A DNA stretch of 38,836 nucleotides from Bacteroidales bacterium (GCA_023138875.1 JAGLOO010000038.1:1-38836), one strand, 5' to 3'; counted from the first letter of the stretch, positions 23,288 to 34,158 are shown. Translations and numbers: made by a program. The notes: generated from the sequence alone by a model not told the origin.

Positions 23288-25960
23288 ATGGGACGGCTGA
23301 CCAGGATCATATTTGAATACCTGCTCGCATTTGTGTTGATCACATTGCTGCTTTTCGCCATTGCCAGTGTTGTGGTGGTGAAGTTTTACGGGGATGACCT
23401 CCAATCCTTTGTAATTGAAGAGGTAAACAGTAACCTTGACAGCAAAGTTTACGTGGCTGAAGTAGACATAAAAATATTCCACAAGTTTCCCAACACTTCC
23501 ATTGTACTCAATGAGATCACGATCTGGTCCAGTCACAATTTTAACACATCTGGTTTTGAAGAGGCAGGTGCAGATACACTGCTAACGGCCGAGACTGTGA
23601 ATGTAAGTTTCAACCTGTTCAGCCTGATCCGAAAAAAGTACAACATCCGTCAGTTAGAAATCAAGAACGGCGCCCTTCACCTGTTCACTGACCGGGCCGG
23701 GGAAGTAAACCATCATTTGCTGGTGAAAGATTCCCGGGAAGGGAAGGCTGAACAACAGATCAATATTACGCAGCTAAAGGTGAGTAACTTCCACATATTG
23801 CTGAACAATAAAGCCAAGCAACTGAAGGCATCAGGCATACTGGAACAGCTTGACCTGAACGGAAAGTTTTCCAAAAAAAACACCCAGATCAAAGGCTCTT
23901 TAAAAGGAGCCCTGGAGGAGATCTCCAACAAGGGGATTCTTTATGCGTCGGACAGGGAGATCAGGGCAAAGTTTAACTTTCATGTAAACGATTCTCTCTA
24001 TACCATTAAGGCAGGACAGATGCAGATCGACAGGATCATTGCTGATGTGGACGGAACGTTCCGGATGAATCCAGGCAACGGAGTCCATATGGACCTTTAT
24101 GCAGCAGCAAGGGATCTGAATATCCATGAGATCCTGGACCTTTTACCCAGTGAATTAAGCAACCCGTTGAAGAAAATCGAGGGGAACGGGATCCTCCAGC
24201 TTTATACCAGGGTGACCGGAATGGCCAGCTCAACACTTACCCCCAGGGTTGAAGCTGATTTTCAAACCTCCAATGCAAACCTGCGTTGGGACAGGGTTCC
24301 CTTTGCAGTGAAAAACCTCAACCTGACAGGCAGCTATTCCAACGGAGGTGAATTCAATCCGCAGACCACCTCCCTGAATATTGAATCCATCAGTGCAGTA
24401 ATCGGCGATGATCATATATCAGGACGGGGACAAATCAGGAATTTCTATGAACCGGATTTTTCTTTCGAAGTAGAAGGCGATCTCCATCCTTCACAGTGGA
24501 TCAAATGGTATGGATCGATTCCCATTGATGATGCAGAAGGAACTATTGTAAGTGATATCAAAGTGACAGGATCATATGACCGGTTGAAGTCCCCCGGAGA
24601 TAAATTCATTTCATTTGATATTTCCGGGGATATTGGATTGAAGGATCTGATGATTCAGGTCACAGAAAAAAGTCTGCCTTTTTCAGAGCTGAATGGCACC
24701 GTCCATATAGACAATGATTTCTGGGAGCCAGCTATCTCAGGGAACTATGGAGCCAGTGATTTTACTATTTCCGGATCAGGCCTGAACCTGCTGTCGTTTC
24801 TCCTGGACCACAACGAAGACCTTGTGGCCTCAGCTACCTTTCGTTCCAACCGGTTGGATCTCCAGGAAGTGCTGGATAACCTGCCCCGGTCGAACGCCAA
24901 CAGAAACGGGCAAATCCTTTTTCCTGAGAAGCTTAAACTGAAGCTGGATTTTGTGATCAATAAATTCTCCAAAGACCGGTTAACGGCCGAAAAAGTAAGG
25001 GGTATCGCCCAATACGATTCACCGTTCCTTTATGTTGATTCGCTTCATATGCAAACCATGGAGGGCACCCTGAAAGGTCGTTTCGGAATGACCCAGGATC
25101 ATGAAGGCAATATCTCAACAAACGTCACAGCCAGCCTCTATAACCTGGACATCCATCAGCTTTTTTATGCATTCAACAATTTTGGCCAGGCACAGCTTAC
25201 ACATGAACACCTGAAAGGTTCTGTTTCAGGTTCCTCATCATTTTCGGCCAGTTTTGACAGCACTTTCACCATCCGGACGAAAACCATTCTGAGTGAAAAT
25301 GAAGTGATCATACAGGACGGCGAGCTGATCGGATTCTCCCCCATCATGGCCCTTTCCAGGTTTATCGAGGTGGAAGAACTCCGGAATATACAGTTTGAAA
25401 CCCTCGAAAACACCATCCTGATCAAAGAGAACCAGGTGATTATCCCGGTCATGGACATCCAGTCAAATGCCCTGAACCTTACGGCGTCGGGTTCACATGG
25501 ATTTGACAACCACTATGATTACCGTATCAAGCTGCTTTTATCGGAGCTGCTCTATAATAAAGCCCGTAGATCAAGGAACCCGGAGTTTGATGTGGCAGCA
25601 GATGAATCCGATAAACGGACACTCTTTCTAAAAGTATATGATGAAGGAGCCGGTGCAAACGTGGAGGTTGACAGGGAAAAAACCGCAGAAAAAATCCGCA
25701 AGGAACTGAAGGATGAAAAAACTGAACTCAAAAGCATCCTGAATAGGGAGCTGGGCCTTTTTAAGCATGATGAAGAGGTCAATGAACATAAAAAACAGCA
25801 GGATATGGATGAGAAAATATTTAAATTCGAATTTTCTGATGAACCTGATAGTGCTGCCGTTCAGAACCGGGATAAAGAAAAAGTCGGGTGGTGGAAGAAA
25901 CGGGCAAAAAAGGAGACCCTTCAGAATAAACCAGCAAGGGAATTCGTTATTGATGAATAA
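23288..25960 (+). CDS. AsmA-like envelope protein
   Basis: This 890-residue protein has one N-terminal membrane helix (about 10-32) and a long beta-rich body typical of AsmA/DUF748/TamB-like proteins (VNSNLDSKVYVAEVDIKIFHKFPNTSIVLNEITI; LLPSELSNPLKKIEGNGILQL). The AsmA C-terminal signature appears near 640-760 (INDGELIGFSPI-like segment: IIQDGELIGFSPIMALSRF). The C-terminal 100 residues are charged and helical, with long Lys/Glu runs. Family members are thought to help move phospholipid or shape the outer membrane; here that is inferred. It is coupled to pepE, and the histidine kinase follows 20 bases later. Confidence 0.78.
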   Translation: MGRLTRIIFEYLLAFVLITLLLFAIASVVVVKFYGDDLQSFVIEEVNSNLDSKVYVAEVDIKIFHKFPNTSIVLNEITIWSSHNFNTSGFEEAGADTLLTAETVNVSFNLFSLIRKKYNIRQLEIKNGALHLFTDRAGEVNHHLLVKDSREGKAEQQINITQLKVSNFHILLNNKAKQLKASGILEQLDLNGKFSKKNTQIKGSLKGALEEISNKGILYASDREIRAKFNFHVNDSLYTIKAGQMQIDRIIADVDGTFRMNPGNGVHMDLYAAARDLNIHEILDLLPSELSNPLKKIEGNGILQLYTRVTGMASSTLTPRVEADFQTSNANLRWDRVPFAVKNLNLTGSYSNGGEFNPQTTSLNIESISAVIGDDHISGRGQIRNFYEPDFSFEVEGDLHPSQWIKWYGSIPIDDAEGTIVSDIKVTGSYDRLKSPGDKFISFDISGDIGLKDLMIQVTEKSLPFSELNGTVHIDNDFWEPAISGNYGASDFTISGSGLNLLSFLLDHNEDLVASATFRSNRLDLQEVLDNLPRSNANRNGQILFPEKLKLKLDFVINKFSKDRLTAEKVRGIAQYDSPFLYVDSLHMQTMEGTLKGRFGMTQDHEGNISTNVTASLYNLDIHQLFYAFNNFGQAQLTHEHLKGSVSGSSSFSASFDSTFTIRTKTILSENEVIIQDGELIGFSPIMALSRFIEVEELRNIQFETLENTILIKENQVIIPVMDIQSNALNLTASGSHGFDNHYDYRIKLLLSELLYNKARRSRNPEFDVAADESDKRTLFLKVYDEGAGANVEVDREKTAEKIRKELKDEKTELKSILNRELGLFKHDEEVNEHKKQQDMDEKIFKFEFSDEPDSAAVQNRDKEKVGWWKKRAKKETLQNKPAREFVIDE

Positions 25961-25980
25961 CCATAATAAACCTTTATAAA

Positions 25981-27126
25981 TTGGACATTTATAGGAAAAA
26001 ACAACGCTGGAAACAGATCCTGTTAATGACAGCTATCCTGATCGGGGCTGGATCGCTCTTCTACACAAACAGACTGGTAAGCGATATCGAGACCACCGAA
26101 AGGCAGAAGGTGGAGATATGGGCTGAAGCCAATCGCATCGTGATTTCAGCAGGTTTTGAAACCGACCTGGCATTCCCCTTTTCCGTCATTGAAAGCAATA
26201 CGCATATCCCGGTTATCCTTACAGATTCTGAAGGTGGCATCTTATACCATAAGAACCTGGATTCATTGAAAGTGGATGATCCGGCCTATCTTAAAAAACA
26301 ACTTGAACACGCCAGGGTTGAAAATGACTCGCTTGTCATAACCCTGGGCAATGATGAATTCCAGTATATCTTTTACCGGGATTCCATCCTTCTCAGGACA
26401 TTAATTTTCTTTCCATATGTACAACTGGGAGTGATCGTGCTGTTCATTTTGGTCTCCTACATCGCCTTCAGTGTTTCCAGGAAGGCGGAACAAAATGAAG
26501 TGTGGACTGGTATGTCCAAAGAAACCGCACATCAACTGGGCACTCCCATTTCATCCTTAATGGGCTGGATGGAGTTGCTCAAACAATCGAAGCTGGATCC
26601 CGGCATGGTCAGGGAAATGCAAAAAGATGCCTCCAGGCTTGAAAAGATCACCGACCGGTTCTCCAAGATCGGATCGAAACCCACACTGAAAAAAGCGGAC
26701 CTGACCAGCATACTCTCCAGCAGCCTTGAATATATTCAGAACAGGAGTCCGAAAAGTATAGAATATCTGCTGGATATACCAGAAAATCCGATCCATGCCA
26801 GGTTGAATGAAACCCTTTTTGAATGGGTGATTGAGAACCTTTGCAAAAACGCCATCGATGCTATAAAAGGCAACGGAAGAATTATACTTCATGCTGTGGA
26901 GACTGAAAACAACATCATCATCGATGTAGAGGACTCGGGAAAAGGGATCTCCAAATCCCGCTTCAGAACCATATTCAAACCAGGGTACACCACCAAAAAG
27001 AGGGGCTGGGGGCTGGGCCTTTCGTTATCCAAACGGATCATTGAATCTTACCATCATGGAAAGATCTTTGTGTTCTCCTCCGATCAGCGAGTATCCACTA
27101 TAATCCGAATCATTCTGAAGAAATAG
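25981..27126 (+). CDS. Sensor histidine kinase
   Basis: A 381-residue protein with two membrane helices (about 11-30 and 140-165) and a periplasmic sensor region of about 110 residues between them. The phospho-accepting His184 is in ETAHQLGTPISS, and the ATPase domain has ENLCKNAIDAI (N box), DVEDSGKGI (G1) and TTKKRGWGLGLSLSKRII (F/G2). The start is TTG 25981: no ATG is nearby upstream, and MDIYRKKQRWKQIL matches the usual N-terminus of such kinases. No response regulator lies next to it, so its partner must be elsewhere. Confidence 0.85.
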   Translation: MDIYRKKQRWKQILLMTAILIGAGSLFYTNRLVSDIETTERQKVEIWAEANRIVISAGFETDLAFPFSVIESNTHIPVILTDSEGGILYHKNLDSLKVDDPAYLKKQLEHARVENDSLVITLGNDEFQYIFYRDSILLRTLIFFPYVQLGVIVLFILVSYIAFSVSRKAEQNEVWTGMSKETAHQLGTPISSLMGWMELLKQSKLDPGMVREMQKDASRLEKITDRFSKIGSKPTLKKADLTSILSSSLEYIQNRSPKSIEYLLDIPENPIHARLNETLFEWVIENLCKNAIDAIKGNGRIILHAVETENNIIIDVEDSGKGISKSRFRTIFKPGYTTKKRGWGLGLSLSKRIIESYHHGKIFVFSSDQRVSTIIRIILKK

Positions 27127-27144
27127 GGGATTCTCCCAGGAATA

Positions 27145-28389
27145 TCATGAACGGGGTACCAGCTTAAACACTTTATCGGACCGTCGGACTACCTGGTCCA
27201 CCGGGAAAGAACACCTTTCACCTTTACTGGCAGTATTGCAGTTTAATTCATTTACCCTCAGCTCCTTAACTGATATTTCAATTACCCCGGTAGTGGGTCC
27301 GATGATCAGGATCTCATCTCCCACATCCAGGCTTCCGGTTTCGATGAGGACCTCTGCTACCCCGATGCGGTCAAAATAATTGGTTCCTTTTCCCACGTAC
27401 ATCTTTTTCCGGGTAGCCTTTGAGCCATATGCTTCGCTCCACTCGCCGAGTCTCTGTCCAAGGTAATAACCATCCCAGAAACCACGGTTAAAAACAGTGC
27501 TTAAACGGTCACCCCAATCCTCGATCCTTTCTCTTGTAAAAGTTCCATCCACCCAGGCATGGATCGCTTCATCGTAGCAGGTGGTGACAGTCTTTACATA
27601 CTCGGCCGATCTTGCCCTGCCTTCAATTTTCAGGACCCTTACCCCGGCATCCAGCAGCTTATTCAGAAAATGAATGGTTTTCAAGTCTTTGGGCGACATG
27701 ATATATTCATTGTCAATGTCAAGCTCTACTTCCCGCTCTTTATCTGTAACCGTATATCCGCGACGGCAGACCTGGAAACAGTCGCCCCTGTTTGCCGAAT
27801 GGTTATGTTCGTGAAGACTCAGGTAACACTTGCCAGAAATGGCCATGCAGAGTGCCCCGTGGACAAACATCTCAATCTTGATCAGCTCACCTGATGGGCC
27901 CCTGATCTCTTCCAGGGCAATACCGCCGGCAATCTCCCTGACCTGTTGAAGATCCAGCTCCCTGGCCAGGACAACCACATCCGCGAAATTTGCATAAAAC
28001 TTCAGCGTGTCAATGTTGCTGATATTCAATTGTGTGGACAGGTGTACCCTGACACCTACGCTGTTACAGTACTGCAGTACCGATTGGTCCGATGCGATAA
28101 TGGCCGATACACCATGCTTTGCAGCAAGATCCACGATCTTTCTCATCTGGATAAGCTCGTGGTTATAGACTACCGTATTAACTGTGAGGTAGGCATTCAT
28201 TCCCTGTTCAGCTGCCCGGGACACAATCTGCGGTAGGTCCTCCGCAGTGAAATTTGCTGAAGACCGGGAACGCATGTTGAGCTGTTCGATGCCAAAATAG
28301 ATAGCATCGGCACCTCCCTGGGCAGCAGCGGCCAATGATTCATAGCTTCCGGCAGGCGCCAACAGTTCATAATCCTTTCTCTTTCTCAT
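27145..28389 (-). CDS. U32 family (peptidase U32-like) protein, likely RNA-modifying
   Basis: The 414-residue protein has the U32 family start ELLAPAGSYESLAAAAQGGADAIYFG and the central EMFVHGALCMAISGKCYLS with RGDCFQVCRRGY, whose four Cys probably hold an iron-sulfur cluster. A C-terminal barrel domain follows (about 320-400). Although named peptidases, characterised relatives such as TrhP and RlhA hydroxylate RNA (tRNA wobble uridine or 23S rRNA). The gene overlaps mnmH by 4 bases (ATGA), and mnmH also modifies the tRNA wobble uridine, which makes a TrhP-like role the better guess. RlhA-like is the alternative. Confidence 0.85.
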   Translation of the reverse strand: MRKRKDYELLAPAGSYESLAAAAQGGADAIYFGIEQLNMRSRSSANFTAEDLPQIVSRAAEQGMNAYLTVNTVVYNHELIQMRKIVDLAAKHGVSAIIASDQSVLQYCNSVGVRVHLSTQLNISNIDTLKFYANFADVVVLARELDLQQVREIAGGIALEEIRGPSGELIKIEMFVHGALCMAISGKCYLSLHEHNHSANRGDCFQVCRRGYTVTDKEREVELDIDNEYIMSPKDLKTIHFLNKLLDAGVRVLKIEGRARSAEYVKTVTTCYDEAIHAWVDGTFTRERIEDWGDRLSTVFNRGFWDGYYLGQRLGEWSEAYGSKATRKKMYVGKGTNYFDRIGVAEVLIETGSLDVGDEILIIGPTTGVIEISVKELRVNELNCNTASKGERCSFPVDQVVRRSDKVFKLVPRS

Positions 28390-29408
28390 TTTTGAAAATA
28401 CTTCCGAAGGAGTCCGGCATTGGTCGCCGGATCAACATAATCGGAATGGATAACAATATGTTGCTTATGATTCTTTTCCAGGGAATACATGTAAGCCTTA
28501 TCATAATAATGGAGGGTAATCATGGCCGTATTGAAAAAGTCCTCCCTGTCAATGGACTCAAGGGCATCCCTGGTCCGGTCACCTCCAAGTTTTTTCTCGA
28601 TCCTCAACACACATCCTTTTAATGCTTCGCTGTCATACTCAGCATAATGTTTTACCAGGTGATGTGCCCTCTTCTCCCTGGGAATATCAAGAAAAATAAT
28701 ATCGCTTTCCCGCAGCCTGGAATAGAAACCACCCGGAATCACGCATCTTCCTACGTTTCTGCTCTCATCCTCGATCCAGATCTTCCTGCTCCGGTCCAGG
28801 TCCGATAACTCCCTGTACAGATCATTCTCAAATTGTTCCGTAGTGGGCTGTTGGGATTCTCCCAGTGCTCCAAATGCAGAACCCTTATGATGGGCAAGCC
28901 CTTCCAGGTCAATCACCTGTTCTCCGGCCTGTTCCAGGTAATGCAAAATATCGGTCTTCCCACTGCCGGTTCGTCCGCCAATCACATTCAGATGCACCGG
29001 GAGGGACAGTTCACTGTGTACGTAATGCCTGTAAGACTTATAACCACCTTCAAGCAAATAACAGGTCAGGCCCAGGGTTTCAAAAAGCCAGACCATGCTT
29101 TTGCTGCGCATTCCCCCCCTCCAGCAATGTACCAGCAGGGTCCTGTTCTTTCCAGCCATTTTCTCTCCTTCTTTGGCCAGTTCAACCAGTTTTTTCCCTG
29201 CAAACTCCAGTCCGGTGTACATGGCGGCTTCTTTATTGATCTGCTTGTAGGTAGTGCCAACTACTTTCCTCTCCTGATCATCAAAAAGGGGAATGTTCAT
29301 GGCGCCCGGAATATGTCCCTGGATAAACTCCGAGGGAGAACGGACGTCAATAACAGGATGAGAGGCTGACAGCGTAATAAATTGTTCTATCTGTATCAAA
29401 TCAGCCAT
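28386..29408 (-). CDS. mnmH: tRNA 2-selenouridine synthase
   Basis: The 340-residue protein has an N-terminal rhodanese domain with active Cys95 (HCWRGGMRSKS) and a P-loop domain (GGRTGSGKT, 144-152) with DLEGLAHHKGSAFG. That pairing is diagnostic for MnmH/SelU, which replaces the sulfur of 2-thiouridine at the tRNA wobble position with selenium, using selenophosphate. It implies a SelD enzyme elsewhere in the genome. It is the upstream partner of the U32 gene, with an ATGA overlap at 28386-28389. Upstream lies the AIM24-like gene, 20 bases away. Confidence 0.93.
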   Translation of the reverse strand: MADLIQIEQFITLSASHPVIDVRSPSEFIQGHIPGAMNIPLFDDQERKVVGTTYKQINKEAAMYTGLEFAGKKLVELAKEGEKMAGKNRTLLVHCWRGGMRSKSMVWLFETLGLTCYLLEGGYKSYRHYVHSELSLPVHLNVIGGRTGSGKTDILHYLEQAGEQVIDLEGLAHHKGSAFGALGESQQPTTEQFENDLYRELSDLDRSRKIWIEDESRNVGRCVIPGGFYSRLRESDIIFLDIPREKRAHHLVKHYAEYDSEALKGCVLRIEKKLGGDRTRDALESIDREDFFNTAMITLHYYDKAYMYSLEKNHKQHIVIHSDYVDPATNAGLLRKYFQK

Positions 29409-29428
29409 CCTGGTGCTTTAATGGTCTG

Positions 29429-30196
29429 TTACCGTTCAAAGAAGTTGCCAAGGAGAGAACTGCCCTCTTTCCTTATATTTCTGCCATAGGGAGAAATGGC
29501 CTGGATCAGTTTCCGGATGGGCATGGATTGGAGCCAAACGGTACCGGTTCCACGGAGTGTGGCCAGGAATATACCTTCACCTCCAAATATCATGGACCGG
29601 AGATTGCCCGAGGTTTCAATATTGAAGTCTATACCCGGGGTATATGCCACCACGCAACCTGTATCGATCTTCAGGGTCTCGTTGTTCAGTTTTCTTTCAA
29701 TAACCGTTCCTCCCGCATGCATAAAAGTTTTGCCATCACCTTCCAGCTTTTGAAGGATAAAACCCTCTCCTCCTACCAGCCCGCTACCGATTCTCCGGTT
29801 GAGTGTGATTGAGATCTTTGTTCCTTTGGCGGCACACAGGAATCCATCTTTCTGCACAATGATGGATCCGCCAAGGTGCGCAAGGTCCACTGCAATAATT
29901 TTCCCCGGATAGGGAGCTGCAAAAGCTACCTTTTGCTTTTCCGGTCCATGATTGGTAAAGTGTGTAACAAATAACGATTCGCCTGTTAGTACCCGGGTCC
30001 CTGCAGAAAGAAGCTTTCCCATCAGGCCCTGGTTGGGATCCGAACCATCACCCATTTTTGTGTCAAAACGGATCTCGTTGTCCATATACATCATCGATCC
30101 TGCTTCGGCAATAACCGTTTCCATCGGATCAAGCCCAATTTCTACAAGCTGGATATCGTCTCCAAGGATCTTGTAGTCCAATTCGTGTGATCGCAT
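29429..30196 (-). CDS. AIM24/TIGR00266 family protein
   Basis: The 255-residue protein has the TIGR00266 pattern throughout: [55 protein letters not shown], and [18 protein letters not shown]. The family forms a beta-sandwich and its biochemical role is unknown. It has no signal peptide or membrane helix. It lies 4 bases after the hybrid kinase stop and 20 before mnmH, inside a run of minus-strand genes, and none of these neighbours suggests its function. Confidence 0.85.
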   Translation of the reverse strand: MRSHELDYKILGDDIQLVEIGLDPMETVIAEAGSMMYMDNEIRFDTKMGDGSDPNQGLMGKLLSAGTRVLTGESLFVTHFTNHGPEKQKVAFAAPYPGKIIAVDLAHLGGSIIVQKDGFLCAAKGTKISITLNRRIGSGLVGGEGFILQKLEGDGKTFMHAGGTVIERKLNNETLKIDTGCVVAYTPGIDFNIETSGNLRSMIFGGEGIFLATLRGTGTVWLQSMPIRKLIQAISPYGRNIRKEGSSLLGNFFER

Positions 30197-30200
30197 TGTT

Positions 30201-33068
30201 CTAAATGTTTGTTGAAAATAGTTTGATGAGCAGCTGCTTAATGTTTTCCACCCTGGCCGGTTTCATCACATAATCATTCATGCCGGCTTTAAAGGCCGCT
30301 GCCCTGGTTACACCATCCTCATCGGCCGACATGGCAATAATGGGAAGGGTGTGGCCTGCTTTACGGATCTCTTCAGTGGCCTGGTAACCATCTGTTTCCG
30401 GCATCAGAAGGTCCATGAAAACCACATCATATTTGCTCTTTTCCACGAACTCCACAGCTTCACGGCCATTCTTGGCAATATCAATTTCGTATCCAATGTT
30501 CTTGAAGATTGATTGGGCCACCTTTTGATTGATCAGATTATCCTCAGCAATCAGGATTGAAAGCTCCGAAGGCAAGGCATTGAGCATTGGTTCCAGGCTC
30601 TTACGATCCTCTATACCCGGATAATTATCTGATAAAATATCAAATACTTCTTTGGTTTCAAAGGGTTCAATGAGATAATAATCGATTCCCAGTTTCCGGC
30701 AGATTTTATAATTCCCCGACTTATCATTGGAACTCACCAGTACAATGGGAAAGTGATTGGTCAGGTTTCTATTCTGCATTTCCTGGGCAATGGCAAATCC
30801 ATCAAGCTGGTTCTTATCCACCAATACAATCAGATGGTAATTGTCCTTTTTCACTTGCAGGTGATGGATCACACTGTCGACCGAACTGTCCTGATATATT
30901 TTAGTCACCACATTCAGTCCAAAGTTACCCAGCATCCTGGCCATGGTATTCTTGGAGGGATTCGATTCTTTGGTAAGGATCAGGGCGCTGATCTCACCTA
31001 ACCTGGAAATATGTTCGAAGTTGAAAGTTTTTGGGATACGTTCGTTGGAATAAGCATCAATTGTGAAGCTGAATTTTGAACCTGGAAATTTCTCCTCCAT
31101 GGAGATGGTTGATGGACTTTCCACCCAGATCTCTCCATGCATAAGTTCAACAAGCTGTTTCGCAATGGTTGTGCCCAGTCCGGTTCCTCCAAATTTACGG
31201 GTAACCGATCCCCTGGCCTGTGTATAGCTTCCAAAGATCTCTTTGATCCGGTCCTGGGGTATCCCGATACCTGTATCCTCCACGCTGAATAGAATATTGA
31301 CCTGACTTTTATAGGAATCCATGAGGGCTGCCCCGATCACAATACTGCCTTTCTCGGTAAACTTGATTGCGTTACTCACCAGGTTTGTAATGACCTGACG
31401 TAACCTGAACGGATCTCCAATAAGCTTGTTCGGAACATCCTCTTTAAGATCAATGGTCAGTTCCAGCTCCTTTTCCTCGGCAAGCGGTCTGAACAATTCA
31501 CCCACCAGTTCCAGCTCATCGAAAAGGATGAACGGGATCTCTTCAAGCATCATGCGGCCAGCTTCAATTTTTGAAAAGTCCAGAATGTCATTGATAATGG
31601 TCATTAAAAGGTCTGCAGAACGTTTGATTACCTCGATTTTACCCTTCAGTTCTTTACTTGTTTTCTGTTCAAGCACGTTGTTGACCATTCCCAATATCCC
31701 GTTCATGGGTGTACGGATCTCATGGCTCATGGCTGCCAGGAAATCCGATTTTGCTTTGTTGGCGGCTACCTCAACCTTTCTTGATTTCTCCAGAGAGGAA
31801 ACATCGATCAATGCAATCAGTTTCAATTCTTCTCCTCCGATGGAGGTGACTTTCTCCGATCTGTAAATGACCGTTTCAATCCCGTCTTTCTCATAATAGA
31901 GGTAATGAGAATCATCCCGAAAAGGACTGGGCCCGTCACTGAGCAAGTACCTGTTTGAAATGAGGAATTGCTTACTGAAATCTTTCCCCACCAGGTTATC
32001 CGTTTTTCCCAGAAACAACATCTTCTGTGCCGCACTGTTGATGTTGCGGATGATGTTCATTTCATCAATGATCATGATCCCCATGGGGAAGTGTTCGATG
32101 ATCTGTCTGAACACGATCTCTGAGAGCTTCAAACGTCGTTCTTTCTTCTTCTGTATACTCAGCGAAATAAGCAGATAGATCACCAATCCCGTTACCAGCA
32201 GCTGTGAGAAAATCGCTACCAGCAGACTCCGGTGAAGGATGAAATTGGAAAATTCGTTTCGACTCACAGAAAACATGATCCCCATTTTCCTGGAGTAAAT
32301 ACTCAATGGATAATAGGCGGTATAAACCTTATGTCTTGTGCCTTTCCCATTAATACAGGTATGCGTCAGGATACCTGTAGCTTCAGCACCAACACTGTCA
32401 ACCAGTATTTCCAGGTGCTCGATATGAAATGAATCGTTGGGGAAATTATGAAGGATGATGGTTCCATCGACACCAAGAATCCACTGCCAGTGTACCGTCT
32501 TCCCAACAGGATATAAGTGAAAAATCTCTTTTGCAAATCGCTCGATATCCACTTCGACCATTACATTGCCTTTGACCACATCCTGACCGAAGTAAGGATA
32601 ATAATACTTCAGGATGCTGCCCTGTTGCTCCACCCTGTTGCGTGGGTAGAGTCTTTTCTGGGTTTTCGTTGGAAAACTATCCACAACAAACCGGTCCGAT
32701 TTTCTAAAATTATCTTCCGCCTCAAGGTATAGTGCATAGAAATTCTTCTTGTTATCGTACACCGAAATGTTGGTAATCAAATCGCGGTATTTCGTATAGA
32801 AAAGGCGTAGACTTTGGGTAGCTTCCCGGAACTTTGCAGGGTCTCCGAAAATCTCGGAGTAATTGTACATGTTCAGTTCATAGTTGATGTCGCTGGAAAA
32901 CTGTAACAACGTGGTCTCCATATACTCACCACAGCGTTGGGATTGTGACAGGATCGTTTCATTGAGAAAAATAATATTGCGTTTGTTGATGTTGAAGATG
33001 GTTATTCCATTCAGCGCAAGCATGATGAATAGTATAAGTCCGGATATGAAGTTGCTTCTGCTCATCAA
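30201..33068 (-). CDS. Hybrid sensor histidine kinase with a degenerate receiver
   Basis: A 955-residue membrane kinase. In order: membrane helix (about 8-28), periplasmic dCache-like sensor region (about 35-270), second helix (about 280-305), PAS-like domain (about 320-430), HisKA domain with [14 protein letters not shown] (His near 447), ATPase domain with [15 protein letters not shown] and [17 protein letters not shown], a receiver-like domain (about 690-815) and a complete receiver (about 830-950: IAEDN, phospho-Asp in [11 protein letters not shown], near 884, and KPA). The middle domain lacks the acidic pair (ILTKES) and the conserved lysine (YYLIEPFE), so it is probably inactive as a phosphate acceptor. 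No separate response regulator is nearby. The signal is unknown. Confidence 0.88.
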   Translation of the reverse strand: MMSRSNFISGLILFIMLALNGITIFNINKRNIIFLNETILSQSQRCGEYMETTLLQFSSDINYELNMYNYSEIFGDPAKFREATQSLRLFYTKYRDLITNISVYDNKKNFYALYLEAEDNFRKSDRFVVDSFPTKTQKRLYPRNRVEQQGSILKYYYPYFGQDVVKGNVMVEVDIERFAKEIFHLYPVGKTVHWQWILGVDGTIILHNFPNDSFHIEHLEILVDSVGAEATGILTHTCINGKGTRHKVYTAYYPLSIYSRKMGIMFSVSRNEFSNFILHRSLLVAIFSQLLVTGLVIYLLISLSIQKKKERRLKLSEIVFRQIIEHFPMGIMIIDEMNIIRNINSAAQKMLFLGKTDNLVGKDFSKQFLISNRYLLSDGPSPFRDDSHYLYYEKDGIETVIYRSEKVTSIGGEELKLIALIDVSSLEKSRKVEVAANKAKSDFLAAMSHEIRTPMNGILGMVNNVLEQKTSKELKGKIEVIKRSADLLMTIINDILDFSKIEAGRMMLEEIPFILFDELELVGELFRPLAEEKELELTIDLKEDVPNKLIGDPFRLRQVITNLVSNAIKFTEKGSIVIGAALMDSYKSQVNILFSVEDTGIGIPQDRIKEIFGSYTQARGSVTRKFGGTGLGTTIAKQLVELMHGEIWVESPSTISMEEKFPGSKFSFTIDAYSNERIPKTFNFEHISRLGEISALILTKESNPSKNTMARMLGNFGLNVVTKIYQDSSVDSVIHHLQVKKDNYHLIVLVDKNQLDGFAIAQEMQNRNLTNHFPIVLVSSNDKSGNYKICRKLGIDYYLIEPFETKEVFDILSDNYPGIEDRKSLEPMLNALPSELSILIAEDNLINQKVAQSIFKNIGYEIDIAKNGREAVEFVEKSKYDVVFMDLLMPETDGYQATEEIRKAGHTLPIIAMSADEDGVTRAAAFKAGMNDYVMKPARVENIKQLLIKLFSTNI

Positions 33069-33088
33069 CAGGCCAGATTGTCAGATTA

Positions 33089-33121
33089 TAAACTTATGAA
33101 CTATTTTCCACTTGCTTGCAA
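33089..33121 (-). promoter_or_regulatory. Candidate promoter of the hybrid kinase operon
   Basis: On the minus strand TTG, 22 bases, TAAGTTTA (one mismatch to TAnnTTTG). It fits between the rsgA stop and the kinase start, 20 bases before the ATG. Confidence 0.4.
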
Positions 33122-33125
33122 AAAA

Positions 33126-34061
33126 CTATCGATATTTACCACCTTCCTCATCCATCATCATTAGATAGTTCAGATACCTGGATTCGCTGATGATACCCTT
33201 TCCAACCTCATACTTCACGCCACAGTCCGGCTCGTTCAGATGCATACAGTTGTGATACCTGCACTGCTTACTGGCCCTGAAGATCTCCGGGAAAAAATGG
33301 AACAATTCGGATTTGTCGATATCTATGGTTCCGAACCCTCGTATGCCAGGCGTATCAATGACCTGAATTCCGGAAGCAAGCTCAAACATTTCTGAAAAAG
33401 TGGTGGTGTGCTTTCCTGTCTGATGAAAATCAGAAATGGTGTCAATCTTCAATCGAATGGTTGGATCGAGAACGGTAATCAAGGTGGACTTCCCCACCCC
33501 GGAATTGCCTGCAATGACGTTCACCTTACCCTTCATCTCATGCCTCACCTCTTCAATACCATCCTTTGTTTGAAGAGAGAGTTTCATGCACTTGTAACCG
33601 ATCTTTGTGTATACAGACCATAAGTCCTGCATCTCTAATACTTCATTATCGCCATAAAGATCTGTCTTATTGAACAATATGATCACAGGTATCCTGTATG
33701 CTTCAGTAGAAACCAGGAAACGGTCGATAAATGCAGTAAGTGTTCTGGGAAGGATCATGCTAACCATGAGCCAGGCCACATCCACATTGCAGGCCAACAG
33801 TTGGTACTCCTTCGACAGTTTCGAGGATTTACGAATGATGTAGTTTGTGCGTTCCCCGATGGAGGTGATGATCCCTGTTTTTTTGTCTTCCGACCATTCA
33901 AACTCTACATGATCACCCACGGCTACCGGGTTGGTGGCCCTGATCCCTTTTATCCTGAATTTCCCTTTGATGCTGCAACGCACTGTAAGGTTGTCCTGAA
34001 TCCTGACCGTATACCAGCTCCCGGTGGATTTTATGACCGTCCCTTTTTCCAACAATTTCAA
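33126..34061 (-). CDS. rsgA: Ribosome small-subunit GTPase RsgA
   Basis: A 311-residue protein with an OB fold at the N-terminus, then a circularly permuted GTPase: NKTD (131-134, G4), GNSGVGKST (185-193, G1) and DTPG (236-239, G3). A C-terminal zinc knuckle follows (C267-x4-C272-x-H274-x5-C280). The order G4-G1-G3 is diagnostic. It helps late 30S ribosome assembly in the cytoplasm. Length is normal. A separate promoter probably drives the kinase downstream. Confidence 0.95.
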   Translation of the reverse strand: MKLLEKGTVIKSTGSWYTVRIQDNLTVRCSIKGKFRIKGIRATNPVAVGDHVEFEWSEDKKTGIITSIGERTNYIIRKSSKLSKEYQLLACNVDVAWLMVSMILPRTLTAFIDRFLVSTEAYRIPVIILFNKTDLYGDNEVLEMQDLWSVYTKIGYKCMKLSLQTKDGIEEVRHEMKGKVNVIAGNSGVGKSTLITVLDPTIRLKIDTISDFHQTGKHTTTFSEMFELASGIQVIDTPGIRGFGTIDIDKSELFHFFPEIFRASKQCRYHNCMHLNEPDCGVKYEVGKGIISESRYLNYLMMMDEEGGKYR

Positions 34062-34088
34062 GTTTCATCCAAATGTAATCAATTTTCA

Positions 34089-34114
34089 AAGGCCGCCACT
34101 TAATGGACGGCCTT
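34089..34114 (-). terminator. Terminator between the barrel gene and rsgA
   Basis: On the minus strand AAGGCCGTCCA-TTAAG-TGGCGGCCTT forms an almost complete stem with one bulged T, followed by TTGAAAATT, a poor T-run. It lies 45 bases after the stop of the gene at 34159 and separates it from rsgA. Confidence 0.6.
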
Positions 34115-34158
34115 CAAAAATAATTCCCGAAGATGGGAGGAAAATATGTAGGAACCTG

